Positions 1-12,540 of a stretch of DNA of 64,000 bases are shown here, piece by piece. Below the pieces are notes generated by a model. That model was not told the origin of the DNA and made no database searches. It saw nothing but the letters and a program-made list of their open reading frames with translations. Position 1 is the stretch's first letter, and every line of letters begins with the position of its first letter. Both the position numbers and the translations under genes were made by a program. Source of the stretch: Lota lota (Eukaryota > Chordata > Actinopteri > Gadiformes > Lotidae); contig JACYXH010000026.1 of NCBI GenBank assembly GCA_026745465.1, positions 813,501 to 877,500 of the forward strand, read 5' to 3'.

Positions 1-561
1 TAACTGGGTTCGGTTTCTCCTGCTCACAAGCATCATTCTGTCTGTCATATAGTCCGTCTGACCGTAGCTTCCGGGAACTTCCAATTGTACGTCCGAAGCC
101 ATCTCCGCAAAGCTGCTGTTGAGTGACAGTCAGACAGAAGTATCAACAAGAGACATCTAAACTCCTTTGTATGTACAGTGGGCCCCCCGTCTTCCAACCA
201 AAAGGGATTTAATAACCAGGTTTTGGGGAAAGGTGACGATAAGTTACGCTTGACGAAGTCACATGGGCACGCCTTGTATGTCGTTTTAATTATATGTTTC
301 TTTGAGTACAACAAAATTCCACCGGAGATGAGCTAGCTCCACAAGGCAGACGGACACGGAGCATTGATGGTTTCCAAGGCGATAACAGGAGATACACATA
401 CATAGAACTTAGAACACACACCGGCCTTATCCGTAAGTGGCTATGGATTCAAATTTCCAGCTCGGATCCAGGGAAAGGATCCGGAAGGGTAAAGCTGTTC
501 TCTAATCTTCTATTCTTTCTTCTCAAGCATGACTACGGATGTAGTAATTAAGCATCCCAGT

Positions 562-752
<191 letters not shown>

Positions 753-973
753 TGGGGGGAGGATTCCTTCTGTTCGTCCGCATGGTCGTGTATCCACGCT
801 CCTGAATAATCATTGGCAATGTAACATCTGGACGCAGTCTTCCATCAACCAATTAATGGGCCATTTCTGGTTATTTCCCATTTTTGTTATACTTTACCTG
901 GTAATTACAGCTTCCCCGTGTCTCAGACTGTGCTAACTACCGGTTATCCATTCTTAGGGTAATGTCGCTGAGA

Positions 974-1274
974 TTTAAAGGGGTGATATTGTGCCACCAG
1001 GTGTGAGTGTGATTAAGCCATTACAAGCCGTTTGAAAAACGGCCTTTTCCTGTGTTTTGGTGGGAGTGGGAGTGTCCACCTAGATCTATGCTGGATAGAT
1101 CAGTCTACCAGCCTACCCAGTGGACTGTAGCAAATGTTGCTTATCTATCCATCATACATCTAGGTGGACACTCCCACTTGTGACGTCTCTAAAACACAGG
1201 AAGAGGCCGATTTTCAAACGGCCTGTAATGGCTGATCACACTCACACCTGGTGGCACAATATCCCCCCTTTAAA
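974..1274. mobile_element. Fold-back element (MITE) of about 300 bases
   Basis: Two arms of about 115 bases are inverted copies: 974-1090 reads tttaaaggggtgatattgtg..., and 1155-1274 ends ...cacaatatcccccctttaaa. The inner part (ctagatctatgctggatagat / atctatccatcatacatctag) pairs too, so nearly the whole unit can fold into one hairpin. The outer TTTAAA on both sides would fit a TTAA target, as in piggyBac-type MITEs, but that is inference. Confidence 0.8.
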
Positions 1275-3420
1275 CCACAGGGACAGCAGCACACCGAGGT
1301 TCGGCGATTGCCTGTTGTTGATTGGTTGGAATTTGCGTCATCCGATCTCATTAACCATACGTCATATATAGTAAGTCATGTGGCAACCTTGGGCCAATCA
1401 GAAGATGTACTTGCTTATAAACGTGTGTTGTTGTGAATGTTTAGTTTGCGGAAAAGGCCTATGGACCCCTGGGGTTTCATGGCAGTTTCAGTTGAGCTCC
1501 TTTAAAGATGTTACTGGTGTAGTTAGTGGTATGATGTTAGGTACACTTGCCCAGCTTCAGGGCATCCACATTAGGCCCACCTGGAAATTTTTTCACACAG
1601 TGTATTTGGGTTAAGGTCAACTGGCTTTTTTCCAATTTGTCTACCGTATACAATATTGACAGTGCTTTGTCGAAATATCTTTTACCTAATGTATATCCTG
1701 TGTTTTCCCCTATATATTTATACTTTGCTATTTGCTATTGTTAGGTTTGTTAGCCTATGGAGCTGCAGCCTTAGGGTCAGTGGGGTCATGAAGAGGTCAA
1801 ACCTCTTCTAACGGTTTTGTTTGGCTGGGTCCAGATGTCTCCAGGAAGTTGTGCTGCTAACGTCCCCACATGATGGACACGGTGTGTCCACTTGTGTGTG
1901 TGTGTGTGTGTGTGAGATTGTGTGAGTGAGTGTGTGTATGTGTATGTGTGTGTGTGTGTGAGAGAGAATGTACAAGGGAGACTGTGTGTGTGTGGATCAT
2001 TACTAAATGCAAATTTGGTGTGTATGCATACGGCATTAAAATTGACCAGGTGCAAGCAGTGGCTACGCTTAAATGAAAACATTACCATATATGTATTTAG
2101 GTACTGTATGGGTGGGGAACCAGTCTCTCTCGGGCCGTTTTTCAGTCCCAGTGCCACTTTAAGTGTAAGTGTTAGAGTACCTTCACAGTAGACAGTTTGG
2201 TGCATTTTCTGCCATCTAGAGACCAGAATATGTCAACCAAGATGTCAACCATGCTATCTGTTACTATCTGAAGTATATTGTGACTTCATTTGTTGGTTAA
2301 ATTATATTTTTATTTAGCAGGATATGTAAACACCTTTTAAGATACTCCTCCTACCTTGCCTTGTATTCTTTCCTAGCATCCAACTTTCTAGCTTTGTGTT
2401 TCAAACTAATGGTGCACTACCACCACCGCACGTTGAAAGTCAGAGCGGTAACGTTTCAAAGGTAACATTTTGAATGGATCCACTACCTTTTCACTCAGAC
2501 TGTGGATCTCTTTATGCTGTCAGACCTACATTTCCACGTGCACAGAATCCGCACAAAGTGTTATGAGCTCTCGCGAGCAGATCAGGTCGTAACCGTGTGT
2601 GTGGGGGGGGGTTCATTCCACATAATGTAAAAAGTGAAAGCTTCCATGCTCCACAACCTCCTGGTACATTCGCTAAGAAAGCATTTGAACCTTGGAGCGC
2701 GCTACAAATAATGGTGAAGGCTTCAACGTGGTCTCCAAGCCATCAGATCTATGTCTGTCTTCTGCCTGAGATAGTTTGCTCATTGACAGACTGGATGCAC
2801 GTAGCACATGTAGCCTACACATGACGAAGGATAAATTGAACACATATTTATGCACATCTAATTATTTTATTTCACATGCTTTATTGAGAGGAGTTGCCAT
2901 TCCGTAAGATGCTACGGCTTTAAGCCACTACATTCGTCTCAGTTTGGCTAGCAAAGGTAAATCCATCCATGACTCTGTGTTGCTGTTCTTATTATTTGCC
3001 TGTCCTGCAGTCATAGTGATGACAAATGTTTTGACAATTAAAGTGTAGTCGTGGGAATATGGAGGAGTGGAAATTAATTATGTTTTTGGCAAAGATAAAT
3101 AGGCTGTTCCTGCCTTTTGTTGTAAGTTGTAACACAGAAGCCAATTCATATCGTAAGTATTACAAAGGGAGCCGTGATGATTTGGCACGGCCTTTGTTGC
3201 TTCTCGCCTCTTTGTCGTCGGCAACAACAGGGAAACCTGGAATTCTGCCTGAATGTTGACGAGAGTCATCACAGAGACTTGATATGTTGGTTGAAACCAC
3301 AACAAACAAGTTGTTCACACATTCAGAAATTACATATTGATTTGAAAAATGTCCCACCTCCAAATTGAAGATACATTGGAATTATCAGGTGTATGTTATA
3401 TAGTGAAAAAAGTGCATGGT
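1275..3420. other. Non-coding stretch without recognised gene
   Basis: Contains a (GT)n patch at 1893-1990 and unique-looking AT-rich sequence. No exon with plausible codon bias or splice borders was recognised. Confidence 0.5.
1390..1425 (+). promoter_or_regulatory. CCAAT box and TATA box pair
   Basis: 'ggccaatcag' (CCAAT at 1394-1398) lies about 20 bases before 'cttataaacg' (TATAA at 1416-1420). No gene is visible downstream; it may be chance or a retroelement promoter. Confidence 0.25.
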
Positions 3421-3687
3421 ATGTGTGTGTGTGTGTGTGTGTGTGTGTATCTGAGTGTGTCTGTGTGTGTGTGTATCTGAGTGCGTCTGTGTGAGTGTGT
3501 ATCTGTGTATGTGTGTTTGTGTGTGTAGTGCGTGTGTGAGAGTGTGTATCTGAGTTTGTTTGTATGTGTTAGTGAGTGTGTATATGTGTGCACATGTGTG
3601 TATTAGTGAGCGTGTATCTGAGTGTGTGTGTGTGTGCATGCACGTGTGTTCAGAGTTTGCATCTGAGTTTGTGTGTATCTGAGTTTA

Positions 3688-3739
<52 letters not shown>

Positions 3740-3760
3740 TGCATGCTCACACACACACAC
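3421..3760. repeat. Degenerate (GT)n region followed by short (CA)n
   Basis: GT dinucleotides broken by 'tctgagtg' units, then a pure (GT)n at 3691-3736 and an inverted (CA)n at 3747-3769, which together could form a hairpin. Confidence 0.95.
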
Positions 3761-4079
3761 ACACACACATAAATCCAAAAAAATTACCAAAAGGACTCAT
3801 TCTGGTGGGTTGATGATGCATTGTGTGTAGTCATGTGTGTGAATGCCAGGGTTACCCTTTATGGAAGAACTCATTAGACAAACTTACACTTGCCATTTAT
3901 CCAACATAATCTCGACCAAGGTGACAGCGTTTGTCGGCTCAAGTTTATTTGTGTAGCTAGTGTAGCATGTACTATATCAAGTCCAGTATACTTGTGGCTT
4001 GTTTACTGTATATTTACTGTATGTTTGAAACATCAATGGAAACTTGATGACATGCATCATGTAGAACCCACTTCTAGGG

Positions 4080-4190
4080 ATGATTCGGGGTGCAATAATA
4101 GATGATTCTAGGGATGATTCGGGGATGATTCGGGGTGCAATAATAGATGATTCTAGGGAGGATTCGGGGATGATTCGGGGTGCAATAAGT
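4080..4190. repeat. Short tandem array of about 35-base units
   Basis: 'ggtgcaataatagatgattc' alternates with 'tagggatgattcgggg' about three times. Confidence 0.8.
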
Positions 4191-4360
4191 GCTGGTTAAG
4201 CACCTTTATAATCTTCGGTCTGTTTGAAAGAAACGTCAACGCAGGATTTCTGATTAGGAATAAGTCTCCTAGTGTGACCTTTGTTCTCTCCCCCTTAACT
4301 CCTGGCCTTTCCCCTTAACCCCAGACACACACACACTCCCCCCTGCATGAGGAAGTGAGT

Positions 4361-4400
<40 letters not shown>
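4361..4400. repeat. Poly(G) tract of 40
   Basis: Forty consecutive G. Such G runs recur through the window (31963, 35473, 46144, 49014, 54894) and are likely to be imprecise in length. Confidence 0.95.
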
Positions 4401-4401
<1 letters not shown>

Positions 4402-5557
4402 GAATGTGGTCGAAAATGGGAGCGGTATGAAAAGGGTTGAGGAGAACATTACGTAAGCCTCCTGACGCACAGTGGCCGCGCCGCAGCTGCGACCGCCTCT
4501 TTCCCGTCGCGGAAAGCAAAGGTTAAAGCCGAGAGAGGGAGAGAGGCTGACCTCATTCTGCCTGTCAACGGGGGGACGGGACATTGTTATAATTGTATCC
4601 GATTTCTGTCATGCGCTAAGGTCATCTTTCAATCGTTTGTTGGGCGTCTCAGTCGTCGTTTTTTTGGCCTCCGAGGAACATTTTCCTTGGCTAAAAAACA
4701 TCCCATAGTCGTGAGAGTCGTGGGAGTTGTGTTGGGAGCCCATTGAAATAATTCAGCGCCTGGTCTAACACAGGCCATGCATCACTATGATTTATGAATT
4801 GGTATTTGAATGTTTTTATTGATGCCTTTCATGAATTGGTATTATTTATGAATTAGTCCTTCCTTTAATCATGATTATTATTGCTTATCTTCTCAACATA
4901 ACAGCTGACATGATGATCAGTTTATAGAGGGATGTTCCCCATCTGCTCTGATGTGCTATTTGGCCACAGCCCTCCAAAAAGCCCTGTGGCTGGACGGTGT
5001 CCCATAGAGGACATTTGTCATATCACAGGAAATGGCAGGTGCAGGCGACTTCAGCAGAGAGGGGTTTCAAGATGAAACGAAAAAAGACAGATCGTTAGTC
5101 ACCGTGGTCGTCCCGGAGATGGAAGAAACCAACGTTTCTCTTCTCGTGGATGACAACAGCAGGTTTTGCCTGCTGAAGAAGGGGGGGGGGGGGTGTACTA
5201 TAAGCATGTAGCAAGTTAGCATGTAGCTCAGTGCAAGCGGAACAGCCATGGGCCCCCAAGCAACAGTTGCTTTGGGCTGGTTAGCAAACAAACAACACCG
5301 AGGTCACGGTGATGTTCCACGAGGAAAACATGAACCACAACACACAATACAACTCTCCCGTACAATAATACGATATCGTTGTGTTATTTGAAAATCGAGA
5401 CGACCGTAAAATACATTCTTGGCTTTTTCTTCCCCACGCCAACGGCGATGTGCAGGTCACACCTCGGGGCGCCGTGGGAACACGGTCTGTGGCGGCACGT
5501 TTATGGAGATGAATCGCCTCCTCTTTGAGGCCTAGCAATTTAACCTCAACTTTCTCC

Positions 5558-5620
<63 letters not shown>

Positions 5621-7819
5621 CCGATCGGCTGGCTTTATCGTAGTCTTTAGCTAGAATCTGATTTCATGCAGTCCGTGGTTTGAACCTCTACTTCCTGGGA
5701 GGGCCGCTTCTCGTTTCTAACTTCCTGTTTAATGCTAAGTGTCTTTCTTTATCTCATACCAATGAACCACTTAAACCATTTATGGGAACCTTTGGCCCCA
5801 GCAGTGTGCAGCACTGCGTACCTCATGGGTTAGCGGTTAGCGAGCCCTAACCAGTTGCTACTGATATGGTTAGCTACTCTGTCGTACATAAATAGTAAAA
5901 TAACGTACGTAAAGCACCGATTATCTGAATGAAGCTTCGGTATAAACAACAAATACCTTCTTTCTTTTTCATTTTCTTTTATTTGTTTTTAAAATGCAAT
6001 TAATGTTTCTTAAATCAAAGCTATGAAGGAGCTTTGTATTAGCTGCTGTAGCTTCCTCGCAACACAGAAGCTAAGGCTGGTGATCTTAGAGCTCTGTATT
6101 GTGCTAACCCCTTTAGCATCCCATCCCGGTTCCCATTAGGATTGTGCTGGAGACCAGTACAATCAAATGGGAATAGTGATGCATCCAGCCAATACGGTAC
6201 GGTTGTACTGGTCACACAGGGACGGGGTTGATATCTATCGCGTTACATACGAGTACATGTGAGAGGATGTCGCTGTAGTTTACATGTTTCTACTGAAGGC
6301 CAGGTTTGCAGCTAATACAATGCAAAACATGTATAACAAAGAACTGCATGATATTCAAACTGTTGAGTATTCATGAACATCTCTTCACCATCAAACTAAT
6401 CCGATTTTGCGTGGAGAATCAGAATCCTTTATGAAACAATACTAACACGCCATGGACATTGTGGCTCACTATTCACAGCTAGCTACATTAATCCCGTGTA
6501 ACGAAATCTAAAATCCTGTCACACACGTCAGTAGGCGTTAGCTACTCCCAACCTTTCAACAACTGTTTGGAGAAGGAAAAGAAAAATGAAATCGTAGATC
6601 GATTGGCGATTATCAAAGTGTATCGACCACGTGACAAAATGAAATGGGTATATTTGAATGTTGCCTGACTTGAGTGCTGTCCGCTTGACGAATTTCCCCT
6701 TAATGGCTCTAAAAAAAAACATGGACGTACAAACCCCGGGTGTTACGTGGCTGTAGCCGTTCACGTGGCACTGAGCGGGCGAGTGAACCGGCTCGTGGGC
6801 GTGTTGGATAATTAGTTTGTTCTAAGCTGCTGCCGTGGCTGGAGGTGTGAGCGGCGCGGATGCCGTAAGACGCTCGTAATACGCTTACGTAACTGCATTG
6901 TTTCGCCGCGGAGGACAACAGCAGTGGAAGCACAGCGAGAAGAAAATAAACGGATAAAGTGAGAGCGCCGTAGACACGGTTGGTTTATAAAACCGGCTCG
7001 CCAATTATTTCACTTTCACTCCCCCCCCCCCCCCCCTTCCTTCCCCCCTTCCCTCTCTTCTGTTTGTGAACGCCAACGCTTTCGGTTACGACTTCCATTT
7101 AAAGAAGTGTCCTCCCAGAATGCACCAGAAATGTCCGACAGGCGTACGGCCCCTGCGCGTGAGGCCACATGTACACGCGCTGACAGAACGGTTCAGTGTT
7201 TAACTGCAAAACGTGTCTCCACAACCCTCGTACGGTGCGACACATTCACATTCGACTGGGAGAAGAGAGATGCCACTGCAAATGTCTATCGTATCAAAGC
7301 TGATACCTACTACATTCTGTCAGTTGGGAAGCTTCAGGTTGGAGTTGTGGAGTGGACATGCAATGTTTCAAAGGACATTCTGTCATTATTATTAACTATT
7401 TAGCCGTCACAGTCATCCAAAGCAAATAACAGTGAAAGGACCACAGGTCATTAATAGATTAAGTTGAGGCATCATACTCAAGGATTGCGACAGATAGCAC
7501 ACTGCCTAACATAAGAAGCTATGACTTATTTTTACATTTTTGGGATATCATAACATTCCATACGGGATAGTATTCCAGTTTCCCTGGCGTGACAACTTCT
7601 GCAGCTTATGATGTGCAGATAAAGTAATGGTGTGCATTCCATCGGCTCTCATCCTCTCAGGATTTGCCCCTGAGCATTTGATTTGGTTTGCCTACATGAC
7701 ATTACTCCACCACACACGCACCTAGTGTCGTTCCACGCGACGACCAGAGGACAGATCAGATCGGATGATGAAATCGCTTCGTCTCGATATCTCAAGACAT
7801 CTGTTTAGCCATAGCTAGC
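4401..7819. other. Non-coding stretch; GC-rich patch near 6.7-7.0 kb
   Basis: Mostly unique sequence. Around 6720-6960 CpG becomes frequent (gtgagcggcgcggatgccgt) and is followed by a poly(C) tract at 7021-7036, which might mark a CpG-rich promoter. No gene is attached to it. Confidence 0.35.
5562..5616. repeat. (GT)n microsatellite
   Basis: Pure GT run of about 54 bases. Confidence 0.97.
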
Positions 7820-8170
7820 CGTCGTTACGGTGAACAAGGACAGATGAGACGAGCCCTCTCATTGGCTGTCATCACATCTATCATCCATTCCTTGTAGAGG
7901 TTGTCAGTAAAATTACAGCTGAGACAAGGCCTCTCATTGGCTGTTATCACATCTATGAACTGTTCCTTATAAATGCCCCTGAATGGAACAATGACCGATG
8001 AGACAAAACCTCTTATTGGCTGTTTGTGTCATATCTGTGAACCGTTCCTTGTGAAGGTCCACAGTGTAAATGGCAGATGAGTCGAGGCCTCTCACTGGCT
8101 GTTATCATATATATGAGCTGTTGACAATGACCGATGAGACAAGGGGATGCTCTCATTGGCTGTAATCTAA
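7820..8170. repeat. Degenerate array with repeated ATTGGCTG boxes
   Basis: Units of roughly 60-75 bases, each with 'gatgagac', 'cctctcattggctgt' and 'tatcacatctatgaactgtt'. About five copies, well diverged. The ATTGG core is an inverted CCAAT box. Confidence 0.8.
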
Positions 8171-8948
8171 GCAGACACGGTGCATGAGCGTGCTGCCACT
8201 TTGATTACTCCCGGACCTCAGGACCTGCGGGCCAGAGCCAGAGCCCGGCCAGAGTCTTGTGCCGCTGCTTTGAGACCCCACTACACCGGCCCCTAGACCC
8301 TCCTCAAGTGTGGTCGTTATATTATGTAACTGAAAAGTATTTTGTCTTTTTTATTTATTATTATTATTCTATGTTTTTGTGGCTTTTCCGTTGAGGGTTA
8401 CCTGTTGTGACGGTCTCAGAGCCGCAGAGCCGATGAGCAAGGCACACGGAAATAGTGGACAGAAATGTATCCACGAAAGAGCCATGAAGGTAGTCTCTTC
8501 AGACCAACCCAGTCTCGTGAGTTCACGTTCAGTTTTCCTGACTAATCGGTCAGGCCTCTATCCCGTTGAAGGAAAACATTTGAAAAGGAATAGGACCAAT
8601 CAGCGCTCCGGGGAGGGAGTTTCACTCCATGAAGAACAAGGAGGCCTGGCGAATTAAAGAAATAATGGCGGCGCCCAAGGAAAGTGTAGAAATCGACGGA
8701 GCGATCAAACGACATAGATAAGAAATAGACAGAATAGTGAAAGAATTACAGAAATCTGCACGGAAGGCTTTTCTTCAGAGAATACTAAAATACTAGAAGG
8801 TCATCTCTCAATGAAAGAGCCCACAAAGGGTTCCTGGATCTAAGGAATCACAAAAGACACATAGCCATGAGAGACCAGAAGATGATTTGTTACATAATTG
8901 ACCCGTGTGCCTGTTTGTTTGCAAAACCTGGGGGGGAAGATTGGTAGG

Positions 8949-9385
8949 GGGTGCATGTAAACACTCAGGTAAACATGCATGTAAACACGCATGTAAACAC
9001 TCAGGTAAACATGCATGTAAACACTCAGGTAAACATGCATGTAAACACTCAGGTAAACATGCATGTAAACACTCAGGTAAACAGGCATGTAAACACTCAG
9101 GTAAACATGCATGTAAACACTCAGGTAAACATGCATGTAAACACTCAGGTAAACATGCATGTAAACACTCAGGTAAACACTCAGGTAAACATGCATGTAA
9201 ACACTCAGGTAAACATGCATGTAAACACTCAGGTAAACATGCATGTAAACATGCATGTAAACAGTCAGGTAAACATGCATGTAAACACTCAGGTAAACAT
9301 GCATGTAAGCGTGCATGTAAATGTGCATGTCATTAACTGTGCATGTAAACGTGCATGTCATTAATGTAAACGTGCATGTCATTAA
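8949..9385. repeat. 12/24-base minisatellite
   Basis: Alternating 12-mers 'actcaggtaaac' and 'atgcatgtaaac', about 30 in all, decaying at the right end into 'gtgcatgtcatt' units. It has no stop in several frames, so it produces long spurious open frames (CKHSGKHA-type repeats). Confidence 0.95.
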
Positions 9386-9639
9386 CTGTGCATGACCTCA
9401 CTGAGTCTTCTCTTAAAATGAAAGTGATGGCTCCCTGCCTTTTAATTGACTATTCATTGAGAACTAATTCAGGGTTGAGTTCATTCAAAATTGCCCCCCC
9501 CCCCCGGGCTAGTTTCAAGCCCGTGAGTGTGCATGGCAGGCAGCCTAGTGCTACTGAGTAGTTAATGCATTGTGAGCGTAGGTTAAACGGAGAATGCACA
9601 TCACTCTGCCACATAGATACATTCATCAGTGACAAACAT

Positions 9640-9780
9640 GTTGCCTAACATCTATCTATATATCGATTGATACATCTATATGTATATCTGTTTATCTGTC
9701 TGTCTAACTATTTATCTATCTGTCTATCTCTAACTCTATCTCTATCTGCCTGCCTGCCTGCCTGTCTGTCTGACTGTCTT
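9640..9780. repeat. Tetranucleotide (TCTA/TCTG)n region
   Basis: Imperfect tatc/tgtc/tgcc repeats. Confidence 0.85.
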
Positions 9781-10304
9781 AAACGCTGTGCATCATTATT
9801 TTGTAACCATGGTTACGTTGGATACTTGGCCTATTTTGTCAGGCTGACATTAATAGGGTTTCCCTCAGTGTGTCCATGTAATTTCTGCACCTGGTCTCAA
9901 GCCCTTGTGTCTGACCTCCATGCAGGATGGCATAGGGGCCAAATTCAAAATAAGAGACGGGAGAATGAATATAAAATATATATGGTCCTAGTTTTGAACC
10001 CTGTGCTACAGCAACTGAAGCCATAGTATCTAGAGTCACTGCAGGGATTCAATTCTGTTTCCATGGCGACAGTATTTGAACTAGATGATAAAACTACACC
10101 TTAAAACATTGTGGTTTTCTTTTCCTCCAAAATAGTATTTCCCCCCACTGTCAGTCTTGGCATTGACATGAATAATATTGCAATGTAATTTAATTAAAAT
10201 AAAACAAATAACATATAAGGGACTGTGGGATTGAAAGCCATGGCAGCCATGGCAGCTCACCCAGTGTTTGTATAGGACTTAGCGGCTAGGCTAGTCGCCT
10301 CCAG

Positions 10305-10570
10305 GGCAGTGTGTCTCAAATGGGGGTACGCGTACCCCTAGGGATACTTTGAAGTAATAAATAGTGTATTAAGAAAATGTACTGCATCTTCACACAATTC
10401 TGACCAATACTGCATTTGCACCACCCATTTACTGTTCACCAAACATTCCTCACATCATTTCCTCATTTATATTCATGTTCATTTCTTGCTCCCCAAAATG
10501 TTTTGCGCCAGTGAAAGGGGGGTGAAGAGATATCCCAGAGGGGGGGGGGTACATGGTAAGAATACAGAAG
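10305..10570. mobile_element. hAT-like non-autonomous repeat end
   Basis: 'gtgtctcaaatgggggtacg' followed by 'cgtacccctagggatacttt' is a familiar palindromic terminal sequence of teleost hAT elements. A second G-rich 'gggggggggtacatgg' near 10541 may be the other end. No open frame inside. Confidence 0.5.
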
Positions 10571-10861
10571 CACATTATTGAACACGCCCCCCTGCGGTTG
10601 AAGGGTGGCGCGAGAGCAGGCAGCTCTTACTGAGCTCATGAATGGGGATTTTTGGGACGCTAGTGACGATGGGGGTTAGCAGGGGGAAAAATGAGTTTGC
10701 TGTTCACTGTATGTCATTATGCACAGACGAAGGGGCGCGACTGCGTCACGTTACCCTCACGGCTGAAACCATGTCAGACTCGCACGTTCGATTCCATGCG
10801 TCACACATCAGCCGCGCATGACAACACGTATTTAATTACTCACTTATAATATTCGTTCTGT

Positions 10862-11048
10862 CTGTGTGTGTGTGTGTGTGTGCGTGGGTGTGTGTTAGGG
10901 GGGCACGCATCTGTTTGTGTGTGTGTGCGTGTGTGTGTGTGTGAGGGGCGCGCATCTTTGTGTGTGCGTGTGTGTGTGGGTGCATGTGTTTGTTTGTTTA
11001 TTTGTGCGTGTGTGTGAGGGACGCGCATCTGTGTGTGTGTGTGTGTAA
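10862..11048. repeat. (GT)n-rich array with 'gcgcatct' interruptions
   Basis: Four GT blocks each followed by 'aggggcgcgcatctgt'-like phrases, a minisatellite made from microsatellite blocks. Confidence 0.85.
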
Positions 11049-11169
11049 CCAGGATATAAATAGACCCAATGCGTGTGTGCATGGGTGAAGGCTCATGGTT
11101 GTGTTGGCAGCAGCAGTAGGAGCAGTAGACACCAGATGAGATGCACAAAAATACATTTTGTCTTATTGG

Positions 11170-11367
<198 letters not shown>

Positions 11368-11749
11368 CTCAAATGCATTCGCTGACCCAATAGTGGTTGT
11401 AATTGAATTCTGATGCCTGTTATCGTAGCCTACGGTGTATTCCTATAGATTACTTGTACAGATGTATAACAACAACAACAACAACAACAACAAGGGTGGC
11501 CCGGGCTGTGCGTGATTGGTCGCAAGAAGAAATACACAAAACAATAGTAAAACTATAGCACACACAAAAAGCCCAATATATGATATAGATACCATTTAGT
11601 GGAGGTTTTTCCGAAACGTCACTCAATGTTGTGAGGGCATTCATTCGTAGCATGGGTAGCCCCAGTGGGATTGGAACCTCCAACGCCGGCGGTGTTTATG
11701 TAATGCCTTGCTCTACTCATGATGTAATGCAGCATGTAAATATTTTTGG

Positions 11750-11905
11750 TGAACTGGGGCAGGGTTCAGGATCATCGAGGTCTGGGCGTTGGAGTCCCAG
11801 CCGAAAGGTCGTCTGTTCGAACCCCGATGCCCTAACCCCTACCCGTATCTCAAACGCAAAACGATTCACAGTTTGTCACTTTGGATAGCAGCGACTGCTT
11901 TATCA
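11750..11905 (+). mobile_element. tRNA-derived SINE
   Basis: A tRNA-like head with 'ggagtcccagccgaaaggtc' and a B box 'gttcgaaccc' at about 11815 is followed about 50 bases later by 'tcactttggatagcagcgac', the eroded tail shared by many fish SINEs (consensus tcgctttggataaaagcg). Both parts in the right order make a SINE likely. Confidence 0.65.
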
Positions 11906-12269
11906 ATCCCAGACATAATTTGGTGGTTGCAGAGAGAAGGTGGGAAGGGGGCTGAGCCTGTTTAAGCGGCCCGTGGCTAAAACCGCTGGAAGCTAGCACA
12001 GTCTTATTGAGACATTAACAGGGAGGGGATTAGGGGCTAGGCTGAAAAGACATGTGGCTCTGCCCACACTCTCTAAGGCTAAAGCAGGGGGGTGGGTAGC
12101 AACAGAAGCCCTGGCTCCATCGTAGAATCTCCATCGAATGAACCCTCGCCCAATGCTGTTCATCCATCTATTATGAAAAACTCAAGTTCCCATGATTCCC
12201 TGTATATGTATATAAGACAGAGACTAGCGGTTAGCTTGGAAATAGCAGATTTTTTTATTTTCTCCTGCT

Positions 12270-12540
12270 ATGTGAGCTAGCTACATTAAGAGTTGTGTTC
12301 GACCAAGTGTTGTAGCTCTGACTGAGACTAGCGGTTAGGCTGGAAAAAGCTCAGATTTTGAAATTGACTCTTGCTATGTTGTTAGCTAGCTGCGTTAAGA
12401 GTTGTGTTTAACCGACCGTTACATCTCTTACTGAGACTATAGCGGTAAGCCTGGCAAAATCACAGATTTTGGTATGAACGCTCGCTATGTTGTTTGCTAG
12501 CTGTGTTAAGATTTGTGTTCAACCAATCCTTATTTTTTGT
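12270..12540. repeat. Three diverged copies of an about 115-base unit
   Basis: Each copy has 'gctatgt(t)g..agctagct', 'ttaagagttgtgttcgacc' and 'gagactagcggttaggctgg'. A start of the same unit is already visible at 12220. Confidence 0.8.

Noticed and set aside
8840..9382. 180-codon and 143-codon frames over the 24-base array
   Set aside because: Open on both strands through repetition; no initiation context, splice sites or known domain.
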